7,038 bases of DNA from Kiloniellales bacterium (lineage in GTDB: Bacteria; Pseudomonadota; Alphaproteobacteria; Kiloniellales; JAKSDN01). The stretch's first letter is position 1; each line of letters opens with the position of its first letter. Positions 1-5,825 of this stretch are shown piece by piece. The DNA is taken from assembly GCA_022360075.1 (NCBI GenBank), contig JAKSDN010001223.1:1-7038 (forward strand), written 5' to 3'. A model generated the notes under the pieces. The model saw nothing but the letters and a program-made list of their open reading frames with translations. It was not told the DNA's origin and ran no database searches. The position numbers were made by a program, and so were the translations under genes.

Positions 1-71
1 AGCCGCGCGATCTGCGTCGACTTGCCGGCCCCCTCCCCGCCTTCCAGGGTGATGAATCGGCCGCGGCTCAT
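1..71 (-). CDS. tmk: Thymidylate kinase (dTMP kinase), N-terminal fragment
   Basis: Only the first 23 codons are inside the window; the gene runs off the left edge. The visible protein begins MSRGRFITLEGGEGAGKSTQ. It shows the short beta strand (FITLEG) leading into a P-loop at residues 11-18 (GGEGAGKS) that is characteristic of bacterial thymidylate kinases. The family phosphorylates dTMP to dTDP with ATP in the cytosol, an essential step of DNA precursor synthesis. The ATG at 71-69 is the natural start because the P-loop lies about ten residues in, as is usual for the family. The Shine-Dalgarno sequence is weak. It lies 59 bases after the carboxypeptidase stop on the same strand and may be co-transcribed with it; a stem-loop sits between them. 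The P-loop plus the ITLEGGEG context makes the call secure despite the short length. Confidence 0.93.
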   Translation of the reverse strand, partial: MSRGRFITLEGGEGAGKSTQIAR

Positions 72-106
72 GGCGCCACTCTGCCGGTGGCTCCTGGGTC
101 GGTCAA

Positions 107-122
107 TTCGGCGAACGCCGAA
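107..122 (-). repeat. Perfect 7-bp inverted repeat (stem-loop) between the carboxypeptidase gene and tmk
   Basis: TTCGGCG and CGCCGAA are exact complements separated by two bases. As RNA this would fold as a six-pair stem with a four-base loop. It begins 8 bases after the carboxypeptidase stop on the minus strand and ends about 35 bases before the tmk start. No T-run follows in the minus direction, so a classical intrinsic terminator is not supported. It could be an attenuator, an mRNA 3'-end stabiliser or a DNA operator. Confidence 0.5.
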
Positions 123-130
123 GCGGAGGC

Positions 131-1291
131 CTACTGCGTCTGGGGCCCGAGCAGAAGGAACTTCACGCTCGAGAAAAGCCGGCCTATCGGGCCCAAGCGC
201 TCGACCGCGGCTCCGGCGACGAGGGGAAAGCGGTGCGGCTCGCCCGCGCCGGTTTCGATCACCAATCGGCCGATCTCCTGACCGGCCTCGATCGGCGCCG
301 GCACCGGCGAGGTATAGGCCACCTTCACCGTCATCTCCCGCCGCGCCTGGCGCGACAGCGTCACCTTGAGCCCCTCGGGAAAGACCAATGGCACGGCGTC
401 GGCCGAGCCCTGCCAGACCGGGGCCGCCTCGACCTGTTCGTTCGGCTGAAAGAGATCGTAGGTGGCGAACTCGCGGAAGCCCCAGCCGATCAGCCGCTCG
501 GCCTCCTCGGAGCGCGCCTTGATACTCTCCAGGCCGTTGATCACCAGCACCAGCCGGCGGCCGTCGCGTTCCGCCGAGGCGGTGAGACCGTAGCCCGCCT
601 CCTCGGTGTGGCCGGTCTTCAGGCCGTCGGCGCCGAGATTCTTGTAGAGCAGCGGGTTGCGGTTGCCCTGGCGGATCCCGTTGTAGGTGAACTCGCGCTC
701 ACTGTAGTAGTGGTAGAAATCGGGGAAGTCCTGGACCATCCGCTCGGCGAGGATCGCCAGATCGCGCGCGGTCATGCGGTGGTTCGGGTCGGGCCAGCCC
801 GTCGAGTTCGTGAAGGTGCTGCCCTCCATGCCGATCTCGCGGGCCTTGCGGGTCATCTGCTCGGCAAAAGCCTCTTCGCTGCCGGCCAGCGCCTCGGCGA
901 GCACGATGCAGGCGTCGTTGCCGGACTGGACGATGACGCCGCGCAGCAGGTCTTCCACCGAGACCTCGCTGCCGACCTCGACGAACATCTTCGAGCCGCC
1001 CTTGCGCCAGGCCTTCTCCGAGACGGGCAGCTTGTCGTCGAGGGAGATCCTGCCCTCCTTCAGCGCACCGAAGACCAGATAGGCCGTCATGATCTTGCTC
1101 ATCGAGGCCGGCGGCATGGAGACGTCGGCGTCCTTTTCCAGCAGCACGGTGCCGGTCGTCACGTCGATCAGGAAGGCCTCGCGCGCCCGCGTCTCGAGCG
1201 CTTGGGCCTGCGGCGCAAGGGCCGGCCAGAGCAGTGCGGCCGAAAGTCCGAGGCAAAGCGAAAGAATGGGCAGGGTCGGTCTGGGCATCAT
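131..1291 (-). CDS. D-alanyl-D-alanine carboxypeptidase, PBP5/PBP6 type (peptidase S11)
   Basis: This periplasmic penicillin-binding protein removes the terminal D-Ala from peptidoglycan pentapeptides. The 386 residues carry a signal peptide (about 1-31, likely cut after AQA). All three serine-transferase motifs are present: SxxK at 63-66 (SMSK, nucleophile Ser63), SGN at 123-125 and KTG at 225-227 within DGLKTGHTEEAGYG. A PBP5-type C-terminal beta domain follows (roughly 275-365). The last stretch (about 366-386, LGPIGRLFSSVKFLLL) looks like the amphipathic helix that anchors the family to the inner membrane. Length is typical. Two ATGs stand in tandem at 1291 and 1288; the GGAG at 1297-1294 is 2 bases from the first and 5 from the second, so the second may be the true start (385 residues). 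It lies 159 bases after rlpA and upstream of tmk. It belongs to the dacA/dacC group; which paralogue cannot be decided from sequence. Confidence 0.95.
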   Translation of the reverse strand: MMPRPTLPILSLCLGLSAALLWPALAPQAQALETRAREAFLIDVTTGTVLLEKDADVSMPPASMSKIMTAYLVFGALKEGRISLDDKLPVSEKAWRKGGSKMFVEVGSEVSVEDLLRGVIVQSGNDACIVLAEALAGSEEAFAEQMTRKAREIGMEGSTFTNSTGWPDPNHRMTARDLAILAERMVQDFPDFYHYYSEREFTYNGIRQGNRNPLLYKNLGADGLKTGHTEEAGYGLTASAERDGRRLVLVINGLESIKARSEEAERLIGWGFREFATYDLFQPNEQVEAAPVWQGSADAVPLVFPEGLKVTLSRQARREMTVKVAYTSPVPAPIEAGQEIGRLVIETGAGEPHRFPLVAGAAVERLGPIGRLFSSVKFLLLGPQTQ

Positions 1292-1344
1292 GGCTCCGCT
1301 GTTCTTCGAAATGAGACCTCTCGGCGGGACCTGCCATCGCCTGG

Positions 1345-1373
1345 ATATGGCAGAGGAACGCTGCGGGCGCCAA
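1345..1373 (-). promoter_or_regulatory. Candidate housekeeping promoter for the carboxypeptidase gene
   Basis: On the minus strand TTGGCG (1373-1368) and CCATAT (1350-1345) are separated by exactly 17 bases. The second hexamer differs by one base from the CTATAT form often reported for alphaproteobacterial sigma-70 promoters. The predicted start would lie roughly 45 bases upstream of the coding start. This is pattern matching in a 159-base gap only. Confidence 0.3.
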
Positions 1374-1397
1374 CTCCCGGACGACGCCCAAGGATGA

Positions 1398-1409
1398 TGT
1401 CAAATGACA
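1398..1409. promoter_or_regulatory. Perfect palindrome TGTCA-AA-TGACA, possible operator
   Basis: Two five-base half sites are exact inverted repeats across a two-base centre. The site lies in the rlpA to carboxypeptidase gap, about 25 bases upstream of the candidate promoter. A site there could bind a dimeric regulator, but the cognate protein is unknown to me and a short palindrome can arise by chance. Confidence 0.3.
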
Positions 1410-1450
1410 AGAATGCCATCGAACCTGTTCTATTGAATACGTTCTTGCTC

Positions 1451-2485
1451 CTATTCGATCACGACACGGGCGTCGGTCACGCCGGTGGCGATCAAGGTCC
1501 CCAAGAGGCGGTCGGCGTCGGCGATCGAGCCGATCGGGCCGAGCCGCACCCGGTAGAAGTGCTGTTGGCCCACGCGGGCCGGCACGACACGCGCCTTGCC
1601 GAGACCGGACAAGCGCGCGCTCAGGCGCGTGGCATTGTCGCGCCGCCGAAACGCGCCGGCCTGGATGTAGATCGTGCTGGCTTGCACCGTCGCACTCTGC
1701 ACGCTTCCGTCCGGCCAGGACACGGCGTCGGCGGCAAGCGTGCCGCGCGCCGCCGTGGTGCCATTGGCCGAATTGTCCGCGGGATTCGAGGCGACCTGAA
1801 CGCTGCCACCGCCGGGCGGCGCGAGCGGTTCTGCGGTCACGGACTCGACGGGGGCCGCCTCGGGCGCATGCTGGCCCGCCCTTCTGTTCTGGGCGAGCAC
1901 CGCGTGCTGGCGGCTCTCCTCCTCGAGGATCTGCACCCGGACCTTGGCTGTGCCCTTGCGCTGCATGCCAAGCAGCTGCGCGGCTTTCATCGACAGATCG
2001 ATGATGCGGCCGTTCTTGAAGGGACCGCGATCGTTGATGCGCAGCGTGATCGAGCGCCCGTTCTCCAGGTTCGAGACCCGGACGATGCTCGGCATCGGCA
2101 GCGTCGGATGGGCGGCCGTCAGGGCGAACTGGTCGTAGATCTCGCCGTTCGCGGTCAGCTTGCCGTGGAAGCCGGGACCGTACCAAGAGGCGATTCCGGT
2201 CACGTCGTAGTCGTAGTCGACCTTGGGGTAGTACCAAACCCCGGCGATCTGATAGGGCCGCCCGACCTTGTAGTCGCCGATCTGCCGGCCGAGCGGCCCC
2301 GGCTCGCCGAGGCGCGCGCGGTCGCTGTCCCCGGACGTGCAGGCGGCAATCAGGCAGACGACCAGCCAGGGGAAGCGCCGGCCGATCGCGGCCGCCGTGC
2401 TGCCGACCTTCAGGACGAACGCGACGCTCCTGGCGAGACCCGACCGCCGGGCGTGCCGCTTCCTGGAAAGGCGCCGAGTCCTCAC
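1451..2485 (-). CDS. rlpA: RlpA septal lytic transglycosylase lipoprotein with SPOR domain
   Basis: RlpA cleaves glycan strands lacking stem peptides, and its SPOR domain recruits it to such strands at the division septum. The 344 residues contain a lipobox ending at Cys49 (CLIAAC) and a double-psi beta-barrel domain at about 95-185 with the signatures GIASWYGPGFHGKLTANGE, LTAAHPTLPMPS and RINDRGPF. Glu115 and Asp152 correspond by motif and 37-residue spacing to the catalytic pair known in Pseudomonas RlpA. A low-complexity linker (about 190-265) leads to a C-terminal SPOR domain (about 267-344). The start is a GTG that overlaps the upstream transglycosylase stop (GTGA at 2485-2482). A GGAG five bases upstream supports it, and no other in-frame ATG, GTG or TTG precedes the lipobox. 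The region before the hydrophobic core is unusually long and arginine-rich (about 37 residues). Confidence 0.95.
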   Translation of the reverse strand: MRTRRLSRKRHARRSGLARSVAFVLKVGSTAAAIGRRFPWLVVCLIAACTSGDSDRARLGEPGPLGRQIGDYKVGRPYQIAGVWYYPKVDYDYDVTGIASWYGPGFHGKLTANGEIYDQFALTAAHPTLPMPSIVRVSNLENGRSITLRINDRGPFKNGRIIDLSMKAAQLLGMQRKGTAKVRVQILEEESRQHAVLAQNRRAGQHAPEAAPVESVTAEPLAPPGGGSVQVASNPADNSANGTTAARGTLAADAVSWPDGSVQSATVQASTIYIQAGAFRRRDNATRLSARLSGLGKARVVPARVGQQHFYRVRLGPIGSIADADRLLGTLIATGVTDARVVIE

Positions 2486-3711
2486 GGCGACTCCGAACGG
2501 CGCAGATGGTCGAGCACTTGGGGCGTCGGGTAGCCGTCGGGCGGTAGATTGGCGCTCTGTTGAAAGCGGCGCAGCGCGGCGCGGGTCTGAGCCCCCACGA
2601 CGCCATCGACTTCACCGATGTCGTAGCCGAGGCGGCTCAGCAGGCTCTGCATTTCCTCGACCTCCGCCCGGCTGAGGGGCCGCTCGTTCGCCGGTTGCTG
2701 CGCGACCAGCGCCGCCCTGTCGGCGATCCGGTCAGACAGGATCCCGACCGCAAGGGCGTAGAGCAGCGAGCGGTTCCACTCGAGGATCGCGTCGTAATTG
2801 CGATAAACCAGGAACGCAGGTCCCCTGTGGCCTCCCGGCAGCAGGAGCGAGCCGCCGATATCGGCGTCCGGCAGGGCCCTGCCGTCGGCCCGGCGCACGC
2901 CGAGCTTCGCCCATTCGCGGACCGGCTTGCGCGTTTCGAGCGTCGCGAGGTTGAGGTCGAAGTCTGCCGGGACGCGGACCTCACGCCCCCAGAGCTCGTC
3001 GCCCTGCCAGCCGATCGCGCGCAGATAATTCGCCGCCGAGCCCAGGGCGTCGGGCACCGAGTTCCAGATGTCGCGCCGGCCGTCGCCGTCCTGATCGATT
3101 GCATGCCGCTGGAAGGTCGAGGGCAGGAACTGCACCTGACCCATGGCGCCGGCCCAGGAGCCCACCATCTTTTCGGCCGCAATGTGGCCCTGATCGACGA
3201 TCTCCAGAGCCTTGAAGAGCTCGCCGCGGAAGAAGCCGCCGCGCCTGGGATCGAACGCCAGCGTCGCCAGCGCTGCGACCACCGGAAAGCCACCCATGTT
3301 GTCGCCGAAATTGCTCTCCAGGCCCCAAAGCGCGACCAGGAAGCGAGGCTGCACCCCGTAGCGCGCTTGGATTCGGCGCAGCAGCGGGCCGTGGCGGGCC
3401 AACAGTTCCCGGCCACGCTCGATTCGCGGATCGCTGACCGCGCGCGAGATGTAGCGCCAGAAGGTGACGGTGAACTCCGGCTGGCGCTGATCGAGCTCCA
3501 GCACCCGCGTCTGGGGCTCGAGATCGCCGAGCGTCTTTTCGATCGTCTGAGCGGAGATCCCACGCGCCGCGGCCTCGCGCTTCACCTCGGCGAGCCATTC
3601 GGCGAAGTCATCGCCGGTCTGGGCCGCGCCGGCCGCAGACATGCTCGCAAAGGCGAGCGACACGAAGACGAAGAGGTTCAGACGGCGAAAAGCGTTTCGG
3701 ACTCGCGCCAT
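2482..3711 (-). CDS. Lytic murein transglycosylase, MltB family, with C-terminal peptidoglycan-binding domain
   Basis: The enzyme cuts the MurNAc-GlcNAc bond in periplasmic peptidoglycan, forming 1,6-anhydroMurNAc. Starting at the ATG at 3711, it has 409 residues. A signal peptide covers residues 1-30, probably cut after GAA. The MltB-type catalytic domain spans about 35-335, with the catalytic Glu132 in WGLESNFG and the substrate-groove motif SWAGAMGQVQFLPSTF at 185-200. An EF-hand-like loop (IDQDGDGRRDIW, Asp206/208/210/214) is followed by LGSAANYLRAIGW. A PG_binding_1 domain closes the protein (about 351-404, with LLSRLGYDIGEVDGVVG). The open frame extends to a TTG at 3789, but only the inner ATG gives a normal signal peptide. 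No strong Shine-Dalgarno sequence precedes it. It overlaps rlpA by four bases, so the two are probably translationally coupled. It matches the alphaproteobacterial MltB_2-like subgroup better than E. coli MltB, because it has the extra binding domain and no lipobox. Confidence 0.93.
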   Translation of the reverse strand: MARVRNAFRRLNLFVFVSLAFASMSAAGAAQTGDDFAEWLAEVKREAAARGISAQTIEKTLGDLEPQTRVLELDQRQPEFTVTFWRYISRAVSDPRIERGRELLARHGPLLRRIQARYGVQPRFLVALWGLESNFGDNMGGFPVVAALATLAFDPRRGGFFRGELFKALEIVDQGHIAAEKMVGSWAGAMGQVQFLPSTFQRHAIDQDGDGRRDIWNSVPDALGSAANYLRAIGWQGDELWGREVRVPADFDLNLATLETRKPVREWAKLGVRRADGRALPDADIGGSLLLPGGHRGPAFLVYRNYDAILEWNRSLLYALAVGILSDRIADRAALVAQQPANERPLSRAEVEEMQSLLSRLGYDIGEVDGVVGAQTRAALRRFQQSANLPPDGYPTPQVLDHLRRSESP

Positions 3712-3806
3712 AGCCAAGGTCTCAGGGATCGGGACGTCGGGCGAATCGCCAATCCGCCCCTTCTGCCACAGCTTGGGTCCCGGGCGCAACGAATCCCCAA
3801 GAATCA

Positions 3807-3835
3807 GCCCCGCGCCTCATGGCCGGGCGCGGGGC
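3807..3835 (-). terminator. GC-rich hairpin, probable transcription terminator of the OmpA-lipoprotein gene
   Basis: A perfect ten-pair stem (3807-3816 with 3826-3835; arms GCCCCGCGCC and GGCGCGGGGC) encloses a nine-base loop. It starts 27 bases past the OmpA-lipoprotein stop in the direction of transcription. The following bases (TGATTCTTGGGG) are only weakly T-rich, so this is a strong hairpin without a full U-tract. Confidence 0.6.
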
Positions 3836-3862
3836 CGGGGTGACTCGGTAGTCGACCGCCAA

Positions 3863-4702
3863 TCAGCGCTCGAAGACGATCTCCACGCGGCGGTTGAGCT
3901 CCGCGCGCTCACCGTCCGCGGTGGCCAAGACCGGCTCGTTCTCGCCGAGCGCGCGGATGGCGATGTCGCGGGCGGGAAAGCCCTTGTCCATCAGGGCGAA
4001 AGCCACCGCTTCCGCGCGCCGCTCGGCCAAAGCCTCGTTGTAGGCCGAGGAGCCGGCGCGGTCCGTGTGGCCTCTGACGACCAAGCGCTTGGCTTTGGCC
4101 CGGCCCCAGACGTCGATCACCTTGTCGACCAGGGCCGCGGCCTTGTCGTCGAGCGCGGTGCTATCGAAGTCGAACATCACGAAGTAGGGACCCGGCAATG
4201 ACGGCATCGCCTCAGCCATGGGCTCTTGGGGCCCGGCCTCGGCCAACTGGATCGCCTCCATGAAGCCGTTGCGGCAGTCGGCGGCGCCGGCATCGTCCTC
4301 TTCGGCTTCCTCCATCCAGCAATCGAACATCACCTGCGCGCGCGCCGCGTCCTTCGGCCGGTTCTCGCCGGCGCCGGCCTCGAGGGCCGCCATCAGCCTG
4401 GCGCGGGCCGGGCCCAGCTCGTCGGCCTGCGCCGCGGAGAGCCGGCGAAAGCCGATCGCTTCCGGCTCGAAGCGGGTGCCGGCGGCCGCATCGCGGGCGC
4501 GGTTGGCGAAGCGGTGCTCGTCGATCAGGTCGGCGTTTTCGTATTCCTTCTTGGCGAGCTCCAGATAGCCGTCGTAAAGCGCGCGGTCGAAGACCGATCC
4601 TGTGGTCTCGGCGCGTTCGACATCTGCGATTTCAATCCAGGCGCAGCTACTCAGAAAGCTCAAACAAAGGCTGGTCGCGAGGACCTTCGTCTTGATCGCC
4701 AT
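3863..4702 (-). CDS. OmpA-family peptidoglycan-associated lipoprotein
   Basis: This is probably an outer-membrane lipoprotein that grips peptidoglycan through an OmpA C-terminal-like domain; no beta-barrel is present. Of 279 residues, 1-19 form a lipoprotein signal ending in the lipobox LSSC (Cys20, with Ala at +2, which does not favour inner-membrane retention). The N-terminal domain (about 40-165) is helical-looking and acidic, with two cysteines (Cys128 and Cys143) that could pair in the periplasm. The OmpA domain covers about 172-279. Its motif GHTDRAGSSAYNEALAERRA closely matches E. coli OmpA, placing the diaminopimelate-binding Asp and Arg at Asp214 and Arg229 with the family spacing of 15. 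The N-terminal domain is not Pal-like, and no tol genes are in view. GAGGGG at 4718-4713, ten bases upstream, supports the ATG at 4702. It appears to be a separate transcription unit ending at the hairpin at 3807-3835. Confidence 0.9.
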   Translation of the reverse strand: MAIKTKVLATSLCLSFLSSCAWIEIADVERAETTGSVFDRALYDGYLELAKKEYENADLIDEHRFANRARDAAAGTRFEPEAIGFRRLSAAQADELGPARARLMAALEAGAGENRPKDAARAQVMFDCWMEEAEEDDAGAADCRNGFMEAIQLAEAGPQEPMAEAMPSLPGPYFVMFDFDSTALDDKAAALVDKVIDVWGRAKAKRLVVRGHTDRAGSSAYNEALAERRAEAVAFALMDKGFPARDIAIRALGENEPVLATADGERAELNRRVEIVFER

Positions 4703-4755
4703 TGTGGAATTACCCCTCTACTCCCCCCTAGTGTGGAGGTTCTTGTCGCTTATGG

Positions 4756-4787
4756 CTGTCCAAAGCTAGACCGCGACCACCGGACAG
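4756..4787. repeat. Spaced inverted repeat upstream of the OmpA-lipoprotein gene
   Basis: CTGTCC (4756-4761) and GGACAG (4782-4787) are exact six-base complements separated by 20 bases. They lie in the 157-base gap upstream of the OmpA-lipoprotein start. I see no convincing promoter hexamers in this gap. The repeat could be a weak operator or chance. Confidence 0.2.
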
Positions 4788-4859
4788 CGCAACCCGCTTG
4801 GCCGCTGGGCCGATGGCTATCGGAGTAAAGAAGTGGGCGCACCTGCACGCGGGTGGAAG

Positions 4860-5066
4860 TCAGCGCCGCGGCTCCCCGGGACCCGGCCCCCGGCCGATCA
4901 GGTCGAGAATGGCGGCCTCGACCAGGCGCCAGATCGCCGCCTCGTCGCCCTGTCCCTTGCCCTGAAGCACCTGGGCGCGCTTGTGGGCATGGTCGTAGGC
5001 GGCCGTCTCGCCGTACTTGTCTATCAGATTGCGGGCGGCGACCCAGCTATCGAGCTTGCGATCCAT
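4860..5066 (-). CDS. Small conserved-looking hypothetical protein (68 aa)
   Basis: I cannot assign a function. Beginning at the ATG at 5066, the 68-residue product starts MDRKLDSWVAARNLIDKYGE. It reads as two or three amphipathic helices with neither signal peptide nor membrane segment, ending in a Gly/Pro/Arg-rich tail (GRGPGPGEPRR). The arrangement LIDKYGE, then a helix with A-x-x-R-A, then a short linker and AAIWRLVEAAILDL resembles small alphaproteobacterial proteins of the DUF6961-like kind from memory; that is a resemblance, not a verified match. An in-frame TTG at 5084 would add six residues, but ATG is preferred. Its start is 57 bases beyond the end of the upstream membrane-protein gene on the same strand, so it may be the last gene of that unit. 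Codon choice agrees with the neighbours. Confidence 0.72.
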   Translation of the reverse strand: MDRKLDSWVAARNLIDKYGETAAYDHAHKRAQVLQGKGQGDEAAIWRLVEAAILDLIGRGPGPGEPRR

Positions 5067-5123
5067 CCCTCGGTCCGCTTCCAAGCAGGACGCAGACTTT
5101 GGCCGTAAGCCCCTGTCAAAGGG

Positions 5124-5825
5124 TTAATTTTCGGCGCTGGGTCTAGGCAGTGGCGACCGGCTCAAATAGGCCAGCAGCCCGGAGAGGAAGATCGTCACGC
5201 CCAAGATCTCGAGCGACTCCTGCCAGAGGTTCAGCAAGCCGTAGACCAGGTTGTCGCCGCCGTTCTGCTCGTACCAGAGGCTGACCGGAAGCTCGGTGCC
5301 CAAGGCGCCGCCCACGTAGACGGCGCCGCCGGCCATGAAGAGAAGCCGGACGTCGCCCGGCAGCCGCGCCAGAAAGCCGAGGTAGGTCACGAAAATCAGA
5401 AGTGCCACGGCGCCGAAGGGCAGCACCCAGGTGAAGTAAAGGGCGCCGCCGGCGCCCAAGGCCTCGCGCAAGGGCGCGTTCAGGCCCTCGTGGATGACGA
5501 TCATCTCGTCGACCGAGATGTAGAGAAAGGCGACGGCAAGCCAGAACCAGTGCCAACGGTTCCGAGAGCCGCGTTCCTGCTGCACGAGCGCGAGCAACAG
5601 CAGCGCGCAGGCGAGCAGGAGCATCGACACATACCAGGTCGGCAGATTGGCCTCGTGGCTCAGGTTCGCGAAGTCCGCGGCCGGACGCAGCTTGGCCGGC
5701 AAGCCGACGTAGGGCAGCAGCTCGGCCAGCCCGCCGGCCGCGGTCACGGCCAGGAAGAGCCCGGTGAGCGCGCGGTTCAGCCGCCCCGCGGAGAGGGCCA
5801 GTGGGGTGAAGCTCGCCACGGTCAT
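5124..5825 (-). CDS. Multi-pass membrane protein with intramembrane SxDE...HE motif, function unknown (protein A)
   Basis: This 233-residue protein belongs to a family I recall only as hypothetical. Hydrophobic segments at about 20-40, 63-81, 92-112, 129-152, 160-177 and 205-222 suggest six helices. Conspicuous conserved-looking polar residues lie within or beside them: SVDEMIVIHEGL at 104-115 (Asp106, Glu107, His112, Glu113), GTELP with Glu178, and WQESLEILG with Glu203 and Glu206. LPTWY precedes the second helix. Such buried acidic and histidine residues could bind a metal or proton or form an active site, which is inference. The ATG at 5825 overlaps the stop of the upstream gene (ATGA at 5825-5822). 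There is no good Shine-Dalgarno sequence, so translation is probably coupled. The frame stays open upstream, but that extension is the shadow of the preceding gene. The upstream neighbour appears to be a diverged paralogue. Confidence 0.85.
   Translation of the reverse strand: MTVASFTPLALSAGRLNRALTGLFLAVTAAGGLAELLPYVGLPAKLRPAADFANLSHEANLPTWYVSMLLLACALLLLALVQQERGSRNRWHWFWLAVAFLYISVDEMIVIHEGLNAPLREALGAGGALYFTWVLPFGAVALLIFVTYLGFLARLPGDVRLLFMAGGAVYVGGALGTELPVSLWYEQNGGDNLVYGLLNLWQESLEILGVTIFLSGLLAYLSRSPLPRPSAEN

Noticed and set aside
1398..1403. TTGACA on the minus strand as a perfect -35 for the carboxypeptidase gene
   Set aside because: The hexamer expected 17 bases downstream (CCGGGA) bears no resemblance to a -10; the sequence is better described as half of the palindrome.
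1427..1444. Two GTTC tetramers resembling the alphaproteobacterial LexA box
   Set aside because: The known box needs a seven-base spacer; here the spacer is ten bases.
233..2533. Very long plus-strand open frame (766 codons) opposite the carboxypeptidase and rlpA genes
   Set aside because: It is antisense to two genes with complete catalytic motifs, its translation is Arg/Gly/His-rich with no recognisable domain, and GC-rich DNA commonly leaves such mirror frames open.
3712..3789. 26-codon N-terminal extension of the MltB-family protein from a TTG at 3789
   Set aside because: It would bury the signal peptide behind polar residues; the ATG at 3711 gives a normal one.
2560..3843. Plus-strand open frame of 427 codons opposite the MltB-family gene
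   Set aside because: Same mirror-frame effect; no motif or initiation signal, and the opposite strand encodes an unmistakable enzyme.
5114..5119. TTGACA on the minus strand as a -35 for the 68-residue protein gene
   Set aside because: No -10-like sequence occurs at 16-18 bases (TCTGCG at 17).
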